Shown here in pieces: positions 60,907-64,000 of a stretch of 64,000 nt of DNA. The notes beneath the pieces are model-generated. The model was not told where the DNA came from, did no database searches, and saw only the letters and a list, made by a program, of their open reading frames with translations. This stretch comes from Pseudomonas wuhanensis. GTDB taxonomy: Bacteria > Pseudomonadota > Gammaproteobacteria > Pseudomonadales > Pseudomonadaceae. Where the stretch lies: assembly GCF_030687395.1 (NCBI RefSeq), contig NZ_CP117430.1:620001-684000 (forward strand). Reading direction: 5' to 3'. The number at the start of each line of letters is the position of its first letter. Positions within the stretch are counted from its first letter, which is position 1. The position numbers and the translations under genes are program-made.

Positions 60907-60945
60907 ATAATGCGCGTCATCACGCATTATGGCGGCGTAACGCCG
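60907..60945 (+). promoter_or_regulatory. Inverted repeats in the erpA leader
   Basis: ATAATGCG (60907–60914) and CGCATTAT (60923–60930) form a perfect 8-bp repeat with 8-bp spacing. GGCG-GCGTAA-CGCC follows (60931–60944), just before the GGGAGA ribosome site. Could be an operator or an RNA hairpin; it does not fit the IscR site I know closely enough to name one. Confidence 0.45.
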
Positions 60946-60958
60946 GGAGATAGTCAGC

Positions 60959-61309
60959 ATGAGCGTCGAATCCTTCACCCCCACGGCTTTGCAATTCACC
61001 CACGGTGCCGCGCACAAGGTGAAGAGCCTGGTCGATGAAGAGGGGAATGATCGCTTGAAGCTGCGCGTATTCGTTACGGGCGGCGGTTGTTCAGGGTTTC
61101 AGTACGGCTTCACCTTCGATGAAGAAGTGGCCGATGACGACACCATCGTCGAGCGCGAAGGCGTCAGCCTGGTGGTCGATCCGATGAGCTTCCAGTACCT
61201 GGCAGGTGCCGAAGTGGATTACCAGGAAGGTCTGGAAGGTTCGCGTTTCGTGATCAAGAACCCGAACGCTACCACCACGTGTGGCTGCGGCTCTTCGTTC
61301 TCGATCTGA
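60959..61309 (+). CDS. erpA: Iron-sulfur cluster insertion protein ErpA
   Basis: A-type carrier. 116 residues, with the three Cys: [10 protein letters not shown] and TTCGCGSSF at the C-terminus. Start ATG 60959 with GGGAGA upstream. Monocistronic, between terminators. Confidence 0.96.
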   Translation: MSVESFTPTALQFTHGAAHKVKSLVDEEGNDRLKLRVFVTGGGCSGFQYGFTFDEEVADDDTIVEREGVSLVVDPMSFQYLAGAEVDYQEGLEGSRFVIKNPNATTTCGCGSSFSI

Positions 61310-61332
61310 TCGCACCTTCACCGAATTACCAG

Positions 61333-61365
61333 GCGCCGCAGGGTCTCAGGACTCTGCGGCGTTTT
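61333..61365. terminator. Terminator between erpA and anmK
   Basis: GCGCCGCAG…CTGCGGCG with an interior stem; GTTTTGCT follows on the plus strand. Lies between the convergent genes. Confidence 0.75.
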
Positions 61366-61378
61366 GCTGTCTGGGGTT

Positions 61379-62473
<1,095 letters not shown>

Positions 62474-63904
62474 TTAGCGTTTACTCGAAGCCAGCTGGGT
62501 GGTTTTCTCTTGATCCATGCGCGCCATCAGCGGTTGGCTTTGCGCGAGGAAGCGTGAGCGTTCAGCTTTGGAGATCGGATCGGCCATCGCTACCTTCTGG
62601 CCCAGTGGATCGACGTGTACGCCATTGACCTGGAACTCGTAGTGCAAGTGCGGGCCGGTGGATAGGCCGGTGGTACCGATGTAGCCGATCACCTGACCTT
62701 GCTTGACGCTGCCACCAGTCTTGATGCCTTTGGCGAAGCCCTGCATATGACCGTACAGCGTGCGGTAGGTATTGCCGTGCTGGATGATCACGGTGTTGCC
62801 GTAACCGCCGCGACGACCCGCCAGCAATACTTTGCCGTCACCGGCAGCCTTGATCGGCGTACCGCGTGGGGCGGCGTAATCGACGCCCTTGTGGGCGCGG
62901 ATCTTGTTCAGGATCGGGTGCTTGCGGCCCATGGAGAATTTCGAGCTGATGCGGGCGAAGTCTACCGGGGTACGGATAAACGCCTTGCGCATGCTATTGC
63001 CGTCAGCCGTGTAGTAGCTGCTGTTGCCTTGCTTGTTGGTGTAGCGCACCGCGGTGTAGGTCTTGCCACGGTTGGTGAAGCGTGCGGAGAGGATCGGGCC
63101 GTTGCCGACAGCTTTGCCGTTGACGACCTTCTGTTCATAGATCACATCGAACTCGTCACCTTGGCGAATATCCTGGGCGAAGTCGACGTCATAGCCGAAC
63201 ACACTGGCCATATCCATGGTCAGGCTGTGGGACAAACCGGCTCGGGCGGCGGATTGCGACAGCGAACTGTTAATCACGCCATGAACATAGGCGGAGCGAA
63301 CGGTGGGCTTGGAGGTAATGCGGTTGAACGTATAACCCTTGTCATTCTTGGTCAGGCTGATGCTTTCCAGATCGCTGACTTTGCTGTGCAAGTTGGTCAG
63401 TTGGCCAGCCGGGCTCAGTTCGAACTCAAGCTTCTGGCCATGTTTGAGTTGGCTGAACTGCTTGGCCTGCTTGTCGCTGGCCAGTACTTCATGCACCGAA
63501 GCGGCTGGAAGGCCGACTTTTTCGAACAGCGTCGAGAGCGTGTCGCCTTTGCTAACGATCACTTCCTTATGGCCTGGCGCTTTCTTCTCTTCGACGACTG
63601 GTGCGGGAGCAGGGACGGGGGCGGCCTGGGCGGTTTCCTGAGTGTCTTCGGCGCTGTTTTCGATCTGCGCGAAGGGGGAGGCTGCCGGCTCATTTGTGGC
63701 CTGGATGGCGTCGGCGGCGTCTTGATCTTGTGTCAGTTGTTCTGCAGGGCTTTCCAGTTCAAGACTCAGGGTCGTCTTTTTGGCTTCAACATCACTGGAA
63801 GGGAATACCAGAAGCGCCAGGCTGAGAAGGGCGGCGATGCCACTTGCTGCGAGCAGGTGGGTCTTCGGGTAAAGCGGCGGCGCTTTAGACGGTTCTGTGG
63901 TCAT
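62474..63904 (-). CDS. Peptidoglycan DD-metalloendopeptidase, M23 family (MepM-like)
   Basis: 476 residues from ATG 63904 (MTTEPSKAPPLYPKTH); the frame is open to 63991 in an AT-rich promoter-like area. N-terminal membrane segment (about 18–36), Pro/Ala/Glu linker, LysM-like/OapA region (EVIVSKGDTLSTLFEKVGL), then M23 domain with zinc ligands in KGVDYAAPRGTPI and GPHLHYEFQVNG. Likely cleaves meso-DAP–D-Ala crosslinks for cell-wall growth. anmK follows closely. Confidence 0.93.
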   Translation of the reverse strand: MTTEPSKAPPLYPKTHLLAASGIAALLSLALLVFPSSDVEAKKTTLSLELESPAEQLTQDQDAADAIQATNEPAASPFAQIENSAEDTQETAQAAPVPAPAPVVEEKKAPGHKEVIVSKGDTLSTLFEKVGLPAASVHEVLASDKQAKQFSQLKHGQKLEFELSPAGQLTNLHSKVSDLESISLTKNDKGYTFNRITSKPTVRSAYVHGVINSSLSQSAARAGLSHSLTMDMASVFGYDVDFAQDIRQGDEFDVIYEQKVVNGKAVGNGPILSARFTNRGKTYTAVRYTNKQGNSSYYTADGNSMRKAFIRTPVDFARISSKFSMGRKHPILNKIRAHKGVDYAAPRGTPIKAAGDGKVLLAGRRGGYGNTVIIQHGNTYRTLYGHMQGFAKGIKTGGSVKQGQVIGYIGTTGLSTGPHLHYEFQVNGVHVDPLGQKVAMADPISKAERSRFLAQSQPLMARMDQEKTTQLASSKR

Positions 63905-64000
63905 AGGTAATTTTGACTTTGAAAAGATGAATTGGAAAAGATGAATGACATGATGAAGACGAAATAACTGTATAAAATATAACCAAATCATCTCTGAAGC
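63905..64000. other. Promoter region at the right edge
   Basis: AT-rich, with TATAAAATATAACC (63971–63984). Probable promoter of the peptidase gene on the minus strand and maybe of a divergent gene beyond the window. Nothing else seen. Confidence 0.35.

Overview
The window is high-GC chromosomal DNA from a fluorescent Pseudomonas (P. fluorescens/P. putida lineage). This is inferred from gene order (davB–lrp … rpoD–dnaG–rpsU // tsaD … prkA–yeaH–spoVR … lptD–surA–pdxA–ksgA–apaG–apaH … amgK–murU … trpE–estA–trpGDC … vfr), from the Pseudomonas-type REP sequences (core GCGGGCTTGCCCGC), and from small orphan families (DUF3077, DUF6124) seen mostly in this genus. Nearly all of it is conserved housekeeping backbone.

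Layout. 1–2.2 kb: the 5' part of a lysine 2-monooxygenase gene (davB) divergent from an Lrp/AsnC regulator. 2.3–5.8 kb: the only accessory stretch. It has an orphan FtsH-like (M41) metallopeptidase domain, a frameshifted DUF3077 gene with an elaborate RNA leader, a 28-bp-arm palindrome, a displaced 3' tRNA fragment, a truncated DUF6124 gene, an unrecognised two-gene unit, and an intact CAT-anticodon tRNA. The two tRNA sequences bracket about 1.9 kb and look like the ends of a decayed element integrated at a tRNA gene. 5.8–14.3 kb: an RmcA-type c-di-GMP enzyme and the macromolecular-synthesis genes rpsU, dnaG and rpoD. 14.4–18.3 kb: tsaD, plsY, folB-folK, cca. 18.4–25.3 kb: the stress cluster prkA-yeaH-spoVR, then glpE and apaG-apaH. 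25.4–33.9 kb: outer-membrane biogenesis and cofactor genes (lptD-surA-pdxA-ksgA), with the divergent peptidoglycan-recycling pair amgK-murU and a djlA-like gene. 34–43 kb: a DUF3530 protein, a two-component system, and a four-gene polyamine-type ABC transporter. 43.2–52.5 kb: iron-type alcohol dehydrogenase, rpe-gph-trpE, the EstA autotransporter, and trpGDC. 52.6–64 kb: lipoate-ligase-like protein, vfr, OsmC, a speD remnant, coq7, HIT protein, SDR, DUF805, nitronate monooxygenase, hemJ, argC, erpA, anmK and an M23 peptidase.

The two trp transcription units have matching control regions. A 22-codon reading frame ending in Ala-Arg-Trp-Arg-Trp-Arg-Ala-stop precedes trpG, and a homologous 22-codon tail ending identically precedes trpE. 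In front of trpE the frame is the in-frame 3' end of gph, so the Gph C-terminus doubles as the apparent trp leader peptide. Each is followed by a short GC-rich hairpin, consistent with attenuation.

Points most worth a second look: the structured leader with sequestered Shine-Dalgarno before the DUF3077 and DUF6124 genes; the gph/trp-leader overlap; the decayed tRNA-bounded island; the solo M41 domain; the 5'-truncated, internally deleted speD; and a cloverleaf repeat inside the ABC transporter operon. All functional calls are from reading the sequence and recalling families; no database search was run.
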